Source: Timema cristinae (lineage: Eukaryota; Arthropoda; Insecta; Phasmatodea; Timematidae). From it: a DNA stretch of 64,000 nt. The position numbers and the translations under genes are program-made. Positions 11,027-23,345 of the stretch are shown here, piece by piece. Below the pieces are notes generated by a model that made no database searches, was not told where the DNA came from, and saw only the letters and a list, made by a program, of their open reading frames with translations. How positions within the stretch are numbered: the first letter of the stretch is position 1; each line of letters starts with the position of its first letter. The stretch is taken from positions 4,620,284-4,684,283 of the forward strand of contig JBCFYV010011135.1 of NCBI GenBank assembly GCA_039000515.1. The letters are read 5' to 3'.

Positions 11027-12964
11027 GTATGTACTAAATATCACTACTTAGTCTACTTTATCTTAAAGCAAACCTTTACCAAAGTTTCCGGTGAAACCAA
11101 TATTATCACATCATCATGAACATTTAATTTTAAAAGTACAATTTATTCTTGGTTATCCTGTTCAACAAGAGTGTGAGGGCCTCAGAAAGTCAATATGAAG
11201 GTTAACAAGGTGACAATTAAAATGCATTGACACGGGCTCAGGCAGACATCCACACATGTCTCAATATACCTCCGGGTAGTGTGCGAAATGTGGGTAGTGT
11301 AAAGATTAGCCGGGAATTGTCAACACTATCCAAATGCTGTGGATATAGTCAGGAATAGAATGAATGTAATCTATCTCATTTTCGATTCCATCTGGAGAAT
11401 TTCGACACTAACCAGTCAGACTGGGCTAAATCAAAGCATGTTTCAATACCGATCAACCTGCCCTAAATTAGGGTGTGTATTTAAATTAACATTATAAGTT
11501 TTGAAAGTTACAAATGACAGAATTGGTCTAGTTAACTTGTTTTGACTATTTAGTAAACAATAGGTAGAAAGTGTTGACAACTAAACACAGTAAGTCAGAA
11601 TTGTTCTTGGCAACCAGGCCATTTGTAGTATGTATGATTCTGTTTTAGAGTTATCTGGGCTGATAAATAATATCTATACTAAAGGGTCACTCTGCCCGTT
11701 TTTGGGGCTGCGCTGATATAACACCGGGTCATCAGGTACTTTTGCTAAAGGGCAAACATCGTACACAAGGTACCGGGTTCATACCCATGCAGGACTGCCA
11801 AGTGTGTCAGTCAGGCCATTGGTTAAGCATTTATGACCAAACCAGTTCTGTCGCGGGCTCATCCTTGTAACATTACATTTTATAGTAGTTAGTAGTGCTA
11901 TAATAAACCCTAAAAACCAAAGCTGTCTATGAATTAGGAACCCACACAGATATCTTGCCGCTTTCCTTAGCCTTCTCCACAAGCCATCCTTGCACGTTAG
12001 GGCTGTGGGAAGAATGTTATTTCTGTTCTGGGCCTTAAATTGGGTTAAATGCATCATTTTGATGCTGTATTTTCCACTAATCTAACATAACTTAACATTA
12101 TCTAATTTAAACTAACCAAACCTAGCCAAGCTCATTTAACTTAAGCTAGTCTAACATATAATATAGCCTAACTAATCTAACCTCAACCCTATAGTTTGAT
12201 ATTTTCAAAGTACACGTGGATAATATCAATGCCATCTGAAAAAGTTAAAAAAAATATAATTCAATCACTTCTTACATAAGTTTGTCCACGTATTTTAGAT
12301 AATGTTCACATTATCTGGATAATATTGAGTTTATACAAGTTTGGGCCCTACTCTTAGCATACACATGAACATAAAATATATGTTAGAGCCAGAATCAAAG
12401 TTATGCACTCTAACAATGAAAAGGAGGACAAAATATCGACAACCAATGAAAGTTATTGATTGACGAAGAGAGTAATTTTAAATGATAAATACGTACCAGT
12501 TGACGTGCTTGTGAGTTGCACAGTAGTATTGTATTTTACACTTAAACAATAATGAGGAATACCCAGTACTGTGTTTTCACATGTTCACCGATAAAACAAC
12601 AGCAGAGCAGAAACTTAATCAAGCGATGAGTTTTCAGCCTCAACATTGTCTACTCAGCATGACTTTATATAATTTCAGCTTTCCTTTGACAACACTATAT
12701 CAGCTTTCAGTGTACATGCATCTTAAGCAACCAGCTCCATCATTGATCATGCGCCCACAAACTAAGCTACTAGCAGGTTGCTTCATAAACTGGTTTTGAA
12801 ATGATTTAAAAATAACTCATTAAAAGGAAAGCTCACGTGTCATTTTTATTTTGTTTTGATTTGTTTTAGGATAAGACACAATACTTTGAAAACATCCATC
12901 TTGATATTTTTCTTAAAGAACTGTTTATCCATTTGAAAATAAAATATGTTTTAGGTGGAAGCTG
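11027..12964. other. Non-coding stretch after the last dynein exon seen
   Basis: No further dynein exon was seen. A low-complexity run of CTAACCTAA-like words occupies about 12077-12195. A tRNA-like B-box sequence (GGTACCGGGTTCATACCC) is near 11770 but lacks a convincing tRNA fold. Confidence 0.5.
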
Positions 12965-13313
12965 AATTGTATCCATTCTGAATGGTCTACATTTAGACAT
13001 GTCTTAAATATGCTACACAATAAGAAGTCTGATTTGTATATAATTTCTTTATATACACTAAATCCTTAATTGTATCCATTCTGAATGGTCTACATTCAGA
13101 CATTTCTTAAATATGCTACACAATAAGAAGTCTGATTTGTATATAATTTCATTATATCCACTAAATCCTTAATTGTATCCATTCTGAATGGTCTACATTC
13201 AGACATTTCTTAAATATGCTACACAATAAGAAGTCTGATTTGTATATAATTTCTTTATATCCACTAAATCCTTAATTGTATCCATTCTGAATGGTCTACA
13301 TTCAGACATTTCT
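12965..13313. repeat. 103-bp tandem repeat, about 3.4 copies
   Basis: The word AATTGTATCCATTCTGAATG begins units at 12965, 13068, 13171 and 13274, giving an exact period of 103 bp. Units differ at only a few positions, so the array is young. The last unit stops after about 40 bp. Confidence 0.92.
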
Positions 13314-14731
13314 TTGCCAAATGTCTGATAGAGGGCAGTAGCAGATACGCTACTTAACTCACTTCATGTTTACTAAAGAGCAGCTCTATCACTATGTTAA
13401 TACAAAATGCACCATCATTCTTTCCAGTTACACCTAAACTGATTAAATCTATCAGCAAAAATAACTAGCAAGGTACAGAAATATTACAAGGACATAAATC
13501 AGCAGGGAAGTTAGATTTGACACACCAAGTGTAGTGCCCAGATTTCATTATTATATGACTTAATTAAAGGTTGAATCAGGAAAATCACTCTATTCATATA
13601 TAGGAACAAGGTAGTAAATGTAAAAAGAGATGTAAAGAAGTTAATGTATATTAACAATGACCAGAGGCCATAAAGCAAGTTCATCATAAAATCAAAGATA
13701 AACAACATAGATTGTATAGGGTCTCAGCAAACAACTCACAATATTGAATATTAAATATTTATAGGACATATTAAATTCTATGGCCTCAGCCTTCATAAGA
13801 CAATAAACGTAAATATAAATCCGAAAAGCAGATGGCTATCATAGCTATGTAACACTTACTCAAAAATATTAGCATTAGCTACCAGGCATCTCTTAAATTT
13901 GCACACAATGATATATCTAAGCCCAACCATAAATAAACCTGTCTTGGTCTGAGAGATACCCGTAAGGGGCGGGAACCCTAACAAATACAACATCATACCT
14001 AAAACCAACATATATGTATATATATATATCCAACTTGTGTATCAAACTCTGACTAGTAATTTAAACTCGAATGTACTAGAAGGCAGATACAAAATATGAG
14101 CTCCTCGAGTTAAACCTATTGGCTGGCTGTCACCGAGCAAGCTTAAGGTAGTGCCCTCATCTGTCTCTAGCCCCCCACCCCCACCCTTGACCCTAAGTAA
14201 CATAAAAAAAAATAGCACCAACAACTTACAATGGCATCACATAACATAATTTGCTAGCCACTACTGTATTAGCTAGGTTCAGGTTACAGACATGTCCAGC
14301 TGAACACTAACACTATGTGCATTTGTGCACAGAATGTCTACATCAGTATTTTACTTCCCCCTTTCCCACTCCATAAGCATAATCTCTTTTTATGTCCTTT
14401 CTCGTCAAATGTTTTTTTTATATATTATCTCCCCTTTGTTCATACGTAATGAATTAGTTTTATCACAACTATCAAAACATAGTTTGTATGTCCCAAGTTT
14501 AATTCCCGTGTCCAGATGTAATTTTATAATTTAAATATTATGTAGATGAGGCTATAACCGTAATTAATTTTTGTGGAGGGACAAAGGAAAACAATTTTGA
14601 AAGATATACCCTGTGTTTACCCATTCGGGATTTGAACACTGACCACCATTCCTGGTTAAAATAAACTAAATGAGCTTAATGTTTAAATCAAGTTAAGTTT
14701 AAAATGAACCGATGGTTTAGTTCGGTCCCGG
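13314..14731. other. Non-coding stretch
   Basis: No gene was seen. There is a (TA)n run at about 14009-14028 and a C-rich tract near 14170-14187. Confidence 0.5.
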
Positions 14732-15010
14732 GGTGACCAGGCGATCTAGGGGTAAGGTGTCAGACTTCTGTGCTGGAGGTCTGAGGTTCAATCCTCGGTC
14801 CCGGCACAGATTTATCTTATTGCCAAACCCTTCCTTCAGCTCTGACAAGACGTGTATTAATCACAACTTGTGAATGTGTGGAATGCCAGGCCTCCACCGT
14901 GGTTCGGATCCTATGTTAAACTGTAGGTCCTTCATTTCATCTCACAATCACCCGACCATTACACATTAGTGTAAGTGTATATAACCCGAACTGGTAGTAA
15001 GACGCGGTGG

Positions 15011-15050
<40 letters not shown>

Positions 15051-15057
15051 AATAATA
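14732..15057 (+). mobile_element. tRNA-derived SINE, family A, copy 2
   Basis: Full-length head GGTGACCAGGCGATCTAGGG, then B box GAGGTTCAATCC, body and tail. Here the tail has become (GAT)n followed by AATAAT. Imperfect flanking repeats TAGTTCGGTCCC (14719-14730) and TAGTTCTCTCCC (about 15056-15067) fit an aged TSD. Confidence 0.85.
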
Positions 15058-15151
15058 GTTCTCTCCCTGACTTACAGTTTTTATTCATAATAACCAGAGA
15101 AGACTGTCTACATTGATGTGCCTCACTGTTCAGTCGGCCCTAGTAATGTCT

Positions 15152-15266
15152 GTTCACGGTAGGAATTGACTTCTGAAAGGCCTTTTTCCCTACCATAAAT
15201 CTATTATATAGTAGGATATTGGTAGGGAAAAAGACCTTTCAGAGAGTAATTCCTACCGTGAATGGA
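15152..15266. mobile_element. Foldback MITE inside the diverged LTR
   Basis: Left arm TTCACGGTAGGAATTGACTT and right arm are near-perfect inverted copies over about 43 bases each, around a short AT-rich loop at about 15196-15223. The copy interrupts the LTR between GTTCAGTCGGCC and the CCGCACTTGC segment, which are adjacent in the complete LTRs. It is therefore an insertion younger than the LTR. Confidence 0.8.
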
Positions 15267-15438
15267 ATTTATCTTTCCTCCGCACTTGCACTGGCCACGC
15301 CACCCTCCCTCTCTACTGTCTGGACGCCCCTTCCCCCCGCCTTTGGCCCCCCCCCCTTCACACCATGTTTTCTGAGCCGTCCGTGACGACTCCACCTCAG
15401 CACACAGCGCCAGCGCTCGCTATTGGCTCGTGTGACCA

Positions 15439-15692
15439 CATACCTTAAACACACCTTCCCACATCCCAAGAAAAGAAAATCCTCCCAAATTCCCACGACC
15501 CACCACAATCACTCTCAATTCACCATCATACCTTAAACACACCTTACCACATCCCAAGAAAAGAAAATCCTCCCCAATTCCCGCGACCCAACGCAATCAC
15601 TCACAACTCACATCATACCTTAAACACACCTTCCCACATCCCAAGAAAAGAAATCCTCCCAAATTCCCACGACCCAACACAATCACAAATTG
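15439..15692. repeat. 88-bp tandem repeat, three copies (LTR U3)
   Basis: CATACCTTAAACACACCTT starts units at 15439, 15527 and 15614. Each contains CCCAAGAAAAGAAA and a CCCACGACCCA-like word. They lie in the U3-like part of the diverged LTR and may act as repeated upstream elements; that role is an inference. Confidence 0.85.
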
Positions 15693-16119
15693 CACCTCAA
15701 AGGGTAATTTACTAATACACGTGTAATTCTCTTACAGCCTCATTTCATCTGTCTCATTTCATAGGTATTAATTTCATTCACGAGGTTAAGAGTCATGACA
15801 ATGACTCGGTACTCAAACAATAAATCAGCCCTTTCATAGACAACCTGGCGTGGCATAACTGTCAAGTCAGATGTTCTATGTCGGGCAACAGCCATACGGT
15901 GAGCTGGTTTAGTGGTGACCCAACCCTGGCAAACCACCGTTATGAAAGAGCAATAATAAATCGTTATTATTTTTTTGGAAATAGCATTTTCATCATCCCT
16001 CCCTATCCTTCCACGACTATCCCCGACCTCCCACCGCGACTCCGTGTTGCCGGGATTGTTCCCCTGCCTCCCACCACGACTCCGTGTTGCCGGGACAGTT
16101 CCTTTACCTCCCACCGCGA

Positions 16120-16219
16120 NNNNNNNNNNNNNNNNNNNNNNNNNNNNNNNNNNNNNNNNNNNNNNNNNNNNNNNNNNNNNNNNNNNNNNNNNNNNNNNNN
16201 NNNNNNNNNNNNNNNNNNN
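16120..16219. other. Assembly gap (100 N)
   Basis: Exactly 100 unknown bases join the LTR-like 39-bp repeats to the 38-bp satellite. A fixed 100-N run usually marks a gap of unknown size, so array length and junction are unreliable. Confidence 0.97.
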
Positions 16220-19200
16220 CACGTATCAATGATAGAACGAGTGGTTGACCGACATTGCACCTATTAATGACAGAAGGAGTGGCTGACCTACATTGCACGT
16301 ATCAATGACAGAACGAGTGGCTGACCTACATTGAACCTATCAATGATAGAACGAGTGGCTGACATACATTGCACCTATCAATGACAGAACAAGTGGCTGA
16401 CCTACATCGCACCTATAAATGACAGCACGAGTGGCTGACCTACATTGCACGTATCAATGATAGAACGAGTGGTTGACCGACATTGCACCTATTAATGACA
16501 GAAGGAGTGGCTGACCTACATTGAACCTATAAATGACATCACGAGTGGCTGAACTACATTTCCACCTATCAATGACAGAACGAGTGGCTGACCGACATTG
16601 AGCCTATCAATGACAGCACGAGTGGCTGACCTACATTGCACGTATCAATGATAGCACGAGTGGATGACCTACATTGAAACTATAAATGACAGCACGAGTG
16701 GCTGACCTACATTTCACCTGTCAATGACAGAACGATTGGCTGACCTACATTGCACCTATCAATCTCAGAACCAATGGCTGACCGACATTGCACCTATCAA
16801 TGACAGAACGAGTGTCTGACCGACATTGTACCTATCAATGAGAGAACGAGTGGCTGACCTACATTGCACCTATCAATGAAAGAACGAGTGGCTGACCGAC
16901 ATTGCACCTATCAATGACAGAACGATTGGCTGACAGACATTGCACCCATCAATGACAGAACGAGTGGCCAACAGACACTGCACCCATCAATGACAGAACG
17001 AGCGGTTGACCTACATTAAACCTATCAAAGACAGAACGAGTGGCTGACAGACATTGCACCCATCAATGACAGAACGAGTGGTTGAACTACATTGAACCTA
17101 TTAATGACAGAACGAGTGGCTGACCCACATTGAACCTATAAATGACAACACGGGTGGCTGACCTACATTGCACGTATCAATGACAGAATGAGTGTCTGAC
17201 CTACATTGCACGTATCAATGATAGAACGAGTGGCTGACCTACATCGCACTTATAAATGACAGCACGAGTGTCTGACCTACATTGCACGTATCAATGACAG
17301 AATGAGTGGCTGACCTACATTGCACGTATCAATGACAGAATGAGTGGCTGACCGACATTGCGCCTAACAATGATAGAACGAGTGGCTGACCTACATTGCA
17401 CCTATTAATGACAGAACGGGGGGCTGACCTACATTGAACCTATAAATGACAGCCCGAGTGGCTGACCTACATTGCACGTATCAATGACAGAATGAGTGCC
17501 TGACCGACATTGCGCCTATCAATGATAGAACGAGTGTCTGACCTACATTGCACCTATTAATGACAGAACGAGTGGCTGACCTATATTGAACCTATAAATG
17601 ACAGCACGAATGGCTGACCTACATTGCACGTATTAATGACAGAATGAGTGGCTGACCTACATTGCACGTATCAATGACAGAACGACTGGCTGACCTACAT
17701 TGCACGTATAAATGACAGCACGAGTGGCTGACCTACATTGAACCTATCAATGACAGAACGAGTTGCTGACCGACATTGCGCCTATCAATGACAGAACGAG
17801 TGGCTGACCGACTTTGCACCTATCAATGACAGAATGAGTAGCTGACCTACATTACACGTAACAATGATAGAACGAGTGGCTGACCTACATTGAACCTATC
17901 AATGACAGCACGAGTGGCTGACCTACATTGAACCTATCAATGACAGAACGAGTGGCTGACCTACATTTTACCTATCAATGACAGAACGAGTGGCTGACCT
18001 ACATTGCACGTATCAATGATAGAACGAGTGGCTGACCCACATTGCACGTATCAATGACAGAACGAGTGGCTGACCTACATTGCACGTATCATTGATAGAA
18101 CGAGTGGCTGACCGAAATTTTACCTATCAATTACAGAACGATTGGCTGACCTACATTGCAACTATCAATGACAGAACGAGTCGCTGAACTACATTGCACC
18201 TATCAATGACAGCACGAGTGGCTGACCTACATTGAACCTATCAATGACAGAACTAGTTGCTGACCTACATAGAACCTATCACTGACAGAATGAATGGCTG
18301 ACCAACATTGTACCTACAATGACAGAACGAGTGGCTGACCTACAATGCACGTATCAATGATAGAACGAGTGGCTGACATACATTGCACCTATCAATGACA
18401 GAACGAGTGCCTGACCGGACATTGCGCCTATCAATGATAGAACGAGTGTCTGACCTACATTGCACCTATTAATGACAGAACGAGTGGCTGACCTATATTG
18501 AACCTATAAATGACAGACGAATGGCTGACCTACATTGCACTATTAATGACAGAATGAGTGGCTGACCACATTGCACGTATCAATAACAAGAACGACCTGA
18601 CTGACCTACAAATTGCACGTATAAATGACAGCACGAGCGTTGACCTACATTGAACCTATAAATGACAGAACGAGTGGCTGACCGACATTGCACCTATCAA
18701 TGACAGAACGAATGGCTGAACGACATTGCACCTATCAATGACATAAAGAGTGGCTGACCGACATTGCACCTATCAATGACATAACGAGTGGTTGAGATGA
18801 TTGCACCTATCAATGATAGAACGAGTGGCTGACCGACATTGCACCTATCAATGACATAACGAGTGGCTGACCGACATTGCACCCTACAATGACAAAAACG
18901 AGTGGCTGAAATACATTGAACCTATTAATGACAGAACGAGTGGCTGACCGACATTGCACCTATCAATGACATAACGAGTGGCTGACTGACATTGTACCTA
19001 TCAATGACAGAACGAGTGGCTCACCGACATTGTACTTATCACTGACAGAACGAGTGGCTGACCGACATTGTACTTATCACTGACAGAACGAGTGGCTGAC
19101 CGACATTGTACCTATCAATGACAGAACGAGTGGCTGACATACTCTGTAACTATCACTGACAGAACGAGTGGCTCACCGACATTGTACTTATCATTGACAG

Positions 19201-20130
19201 AACGAGTGGCTGACCGACATTGTACCTATCAATGACAGAACGAGTGGCTGACCGACATTGTACCTATTAATGACAGAACGAGTGGCTGACATACATTGTA
19301 CCTATCACATGACAGAACGAGTGGCTGACCGACATTGTACTATCAATGACAGAACGAGTGGTTACCGACATTGTACCTATCAATGACAGAACGAGTGGCT
19401 GACATACTCTGTACACTATCACTGACAGAACGAGTGGCTCACCGACATTGTACTTATCACTGACAGAACGAATGGCTGACCGACATATTACCCATCAATG
19501 ACAGAACGAGTGGCTGACCGACATTGTACCTATTAATGACAGAACGAGTGGCTGACATACATTGTACCTATCACTGACAGAACGAGTGGCTGACCGACAT
19601 TGTACCTATCAATGACAGAACGAGTGGCTGACATACTCTGTAACTATCACTGATCGAACGAGTGGATGACCTACATTGTACCTATCAATGACAGAACCAA
19701 TAGCTGACTGACATTGCACCTATCAATGACAGAACGAGTGGCTGACATACTCTGTAACTATCACTGACAGAACGAGTGGATGACCTACATTGTACCTATC
19801 AATGACAGAACCAATGGCTGACATACTCTGTAACTATCACTGACAGAACGAGTGGATGACCTACATTGTACCTATCAATGACAGAACGAGTGGCTGACCG
19901 ACATTGTAGCTATCAATGACAGAACGAGTGGCTGACCTACATTGTACCTATCACTGACAGAACGAGTGGATGACCTACATTGCACCTATCAATGACAGAA
20001 CGAGTGCCTGACCGACATTGCACCTATTAATGACAGAACGAGTGGCTGACATACATTGAACCTATCAATGACAGAACGAGTGGCTGACCGACATTATACC
20101 TATTAATGACAGAATGGGTGGCTGACTGAC
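16220..20130. repeat. 38-bp satellite array, about 100 copies
   Basis: The 38-bp monomer contains words such as CCTATCAATGACAGAACGAG and TGGCTGACCTACATTG. Period 38 is seen from CACGTATC at 16220 to CACCTATT at 16258. Sub-variants (CGTATCAATGATAG, CTATAAATGACAGC, TACTCTGTAACTATCACTG) recur in clusters, which indicates higher-order or segmental amplification. Open frames crossing it are artefacts of the repeat. Confidence 0.95.
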
Positions 20131-20513
20131 AGTGTGCGACTGTTTCTCCGCACGCTTGCGTTATCCTTTGTCGTAATGATTGAACGTCACTAACAGGCAC
20201 TTCAGGCCAGGCCACTGATCCAGCACGAACGATCCATCTTACAAGAAAATTAAAACTAGGCCATTTCCGAAGACCTCTGCAGAAAAACGTTATTTTATAT
20301 TGTTTTTTGCTATTTTCGCGAAAAAGAAGCTAAAATGAGCAAATCTCCAAATTAAATTTTATTAAGTTTTTGGTCTATGGAAGTAGTGTTTTATGTGACC
20401 AAAATAGTATTAAAAGTATTGTATTCACAACAAATACAGGACATACATGATTTTACCTAACCAGGGGAAAAATTCAGGTTATTGTATGTGGTAAACACAG
20501 GCTTCTCCACAAC
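20131..20513. other. Non-coding spacer between satellite and hAT
   Basis: Unique sequence, slightly GC-rich at 20131-20240 and then AT-rich. No gene was seen. Confidence 0.5.
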
Positions 20514-21790
20514 CAGTGGCGCAGGAACGTTTTTATTTGGGGGGGTAAATATAACCATGGGCTTTTATAATGAATAACATTTTTTAGATTTAAAAAAGAC
20601 CAATAAAATGTAATATTTAACAGTCCAAATGAGTTTTTTTCTCATTAATTATGGGCATGCCAAACATTAGAATGAATACACACAAAACTAATTGAGAAAA
20701 AATATATTTGATGCTGCTCAACTCAAAATGATTAAAAACAACAAATATAAAGTACGTTTCCAAACACCTTTGCCCTATATTCGCTACTAGCTATAAAACC
20801 ACTAACTAGTTTCGCAATGTCAAGTTTGTCGAGTCTCTCAGGGTATGCATTAAGCAGACACAGGTGATTTAGTCTACGTTGCCTCATCGTAGAGCGAAGA
20901 TAGTTTTTTATGCGTCCAAGCATTGAAAAACTTCTTTCTGCAGTAGCTGATGTAGCTGGTATCACTATCAGAGTTTTCAAAATCTCTTCAGTGTGAGGAA
21001 ATAAACTTCGTGTTTCCTCGTGCAGGCCTTGAAATTCAGTGAACGTGCTGGAGATGCTAGAAAAATGAATGATTTTGCTACACATCGTCAGCTCAGTTTT
21101 CAGCTCTTTTGGGCAAATACATCTTTTGTTCAAAACTTTCATCATGGGTTCAGTAAATTCATTTGACTTCGAGAGTAAGATTTCCTCCAATATGCAGTAC
21201 TCTTGAAAATCTGGTTGGTTGAACCTGTATTCAATTTCTCCACAGATTGTGTCCAAGGTTTCATAGTATACCGACTTCATATTATCTTTGGGACTTGCCC
21301 ATGTGTGACCTTCTGTTTGTGTTTCATTGTGTTCGAGTCTTCTAGGAACACGACACACTCAAGTCACCACTCCCCACGTGAATGAGTGAATACCAGACGG
21401 TATTTACAACCCCTACCTATCTTCTGGCTCAACCCCTCCCCCTCCAAGACTTTGGCACAAGTCACAAGTGGACTTGTAAAGTAACAAAGCAGCACTGTCG
21501 CGCCTAGCAGAGGGGCGTGGTGGAGACTGTGATTGCTGTCACAAGCACTAAGCATTACCTACGATAGGTCAGGACTCGCCAATAAAACCACTCGAAACAG
21601 GATTATATTTTAATTTTATTATGTTACCTTAGAGTGAACTGTGTATCTTGCCTCAACAAGATCTTTCTAGTATCTAAAAGTTTGATTATATTTGTTTTAG
21701 AGCGGAGGGGTAAAAATGATACTTTTTACCCCCCTCCATTTCTTGGGGGGGTAAAATTTACCCCCGTACCCCCTAGTTCCTGCGCCACTG
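20514..21790 (-). mobile_element. hAT element with 8-bp TSD, internally deleted
   Basis: The ends CAGTGGCGCAGGAAC (20514-20528) and its inverted match ending at 21790 are flanked by identical 8-bp repeats TCCACAAC at 20506-20513 and 21791-21798. Both features are diagnostic of hAT transposons. At 1.28 kb it keeps only the C-terminal transposase segment, so it is non-autonomous. G/C-rich subterminal tracts (GGGGGGGTAAA type) lie near both ends. Confidence 0.93.
20732..21358 (-). pseudogene. hAT transposase C-terminal fragment (ZMYM1-like)
   Basis: The 208-residue open frame ends with the hAT dimerisation region. SATAERSFSMLGRIKNYLRS is the conserved block of the ZMYM1/hAT group, followed by LNHLCLLNAYPERLD. 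The N-terminal zinc finger and most of the catalytic core are missing. The nominal start is just the first available codon, because the frame is cut by the internal deletion. A host zinc-finger MYM gene is unlikely because the frame sits inside terminal repeats with a TSD. Confidence 0.85.
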
Positions 21791-21798
21791 TCCACAAC

Positions 21799-23099
21799 AG
21801 TCCAGTAAATATAGAGAGTTGAGGTGTTAAAACTATTAATCAGGGAAAAAAACATCGTGTTTGCAGGTGGGAAACACCGGCTCTACGAACACTACTTCAA
21901 GCTGTCAGGGCACACTGACAAAAAGTTTGTGTTGCTGCTTTTTTGGCTGAGTAGAAATTGTTGATGGGAGTGTTGCGAGTATTTGGATGGAGGGAAGTGG
22001 GGAGGTCAGGAGTTAGTACACAAAAGATTTGTATGAGCAAGGACCAAGGATGGTCAAGGTTAGAATAACCTAGATATAATGAGTACTCGCAGTATGCCAT
22101 TATGGGGTATGACGTCAGATCGTACAATGATTTTCTTAAGAAGAAAACTGAATTTTACACGTGTATTAGGCATGTATTTAGAACTAAATAAATTATATAA
22201 CAAATGCTTATGTAATTATAAAAGCTTAAAATATACGAATATTAAAGTGAAAGTCAAAAAACATTTCACAGCTTTAAGGGGGAACTCCCACCAATTATCT
22301 AAAATACTTGTACTACTAACCTCCTTAAATCTGATGGTAGTTATTATTTAATAGATCTGTAAATTTTTCTCCTATTAAAATAAAGGTTGTTTGATACAAC
22401 CAAAGTTATTTTGTTTCTGTAAATCCAACCATTAAAAAGATATAAAATATTGAACTTCAACGTTTTAAAATAATTTTTATGATTTTTCTTCCATGAATAC
22501 GCCCAAAATAACTTTTCAAAAATTATATGTCTCTGTTTTCAAAAAGATTATCTCTTTGGCTATTTCCTGAATAATTTAGATTTTTTAAAAAAATATTAGA
22601 ATATGTATTTTAATTAATAATTTGAACAAGGGTCGTATTTTAAAAAACTATATTTATTAATTAAAAATAAACTTCAGAAAATATGTAAACAATTATTATT
22701 TCACCCCCTGCATAATTGAATACCTTTTCACCTGAACAGTTTTCTGAACCAGCACATCAAGTGTTGTATTTTTTAAAAGAGAATATCACTGTTTTTAAAT
22801 ATGAGTCTACCAACCGGTTGCTGTGTGTGTCTCGTGAAGCCATTTCCTCCACCACTCAACGACCCGCTAGCTCCCCTCACAGTTCCATGAGAGTGTGTTG
22901 CAACTGACGTCCCAAACTGGTTTTCAAATAGACATTCTTCAGTGAGAATAGTTTTAATGTTTTTGTTTGTTTTTTTTACTATAAAAATGCAATACATTTT
23001 AAGTAATATTATTTTATTTATTTAGTCCATGTGTAAATTTTTTTGGGTGTTGATATATTTGTGATAGTTTCAAACAAATTTATCAAGTTTCACTAAGTA
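21799..23099. other. AT-rich non-coding stretch
   Basis: No exon or repeat could be recognised with confidence. Confidence 0.5.
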
Positions 23100-23107
23100 A
23101 ACTAGTT

Positions 23108-23314
23108 TGAGACTTCTCTGCTATGGGTCCGGGATTCAATCCTTCACCTCTGACAATACGTGTATTAATCACAACTTGTGAATGTGAGGAGTGCCAGGCC
23201 TCCACAGTGGTTCGGATCCCACGTTAAACTTTAGGTCCTCCATTTGATTTCACAATCACCCTACCATTGCACCTTAGCGTAAGTAGGTATAACCGAATGG
23301 GTGCTAATAATAAT

Positions 23315-23344
<30 letters not shown>
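23108..23344 (+). mobile_element. SINE family A, copy 3 (internally deleted)
   Basis: B-box region GGGATTCAATCC is followed directly by the CTTCACCTCTGACAATACGT body. About 35 bp present in other copies is missing. It ends in a CGAATGGGTGCTAATAATAA tail. The A-box head is degraded and no TSD was identified. Confidence 0.75.

Positions 23345-23345
<1 letters not shown>

Larger units (their letters stand above)
15111..16119 (+). mobile_element. Diverged Gypsy LTR (relative of the 31-39 kb element)
   Basis: It opens with ATTGATGTGCCTCACTGTTC, as the 31336 LTR does. It then shares CCGCACTTGCACTGGCC, TTCTGAGCCGTCCGTGACG, an AATAAATCG poly(A) region near 15956, and CCTCCCACCGCGACTCCG repeat units of the kind found in the complete LTRs. 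U3 differs and carries its own 88-bp repeats and a foldback insert. The 3' end runs into the N gap. It may be a solo LTR or the end of an older element. Confidence 0.8.

Noticed and set aside
12070..12200. Telomere-like (TAACC)n
   Set aside because: The CTAACCTAA-type words are irregular and internal; treated as low-complexity sequence.
15740..16298. Several open frames crossing the gap
   Set aside because: They run through 100 N and repeat units, so their openness is artificial.
16220..20130. CRISPR-like array of evenly spaced repeats
   Set aside because: There are no distinct spacers; the whole 38-bp unit repeats with drift, and the sequence is eukaryotic. It is a satellite.
18697..20215. 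Minus-strand open frames in the satellite
   Set aside because: Translations are the monomer repeated; no independent evidence of coding.
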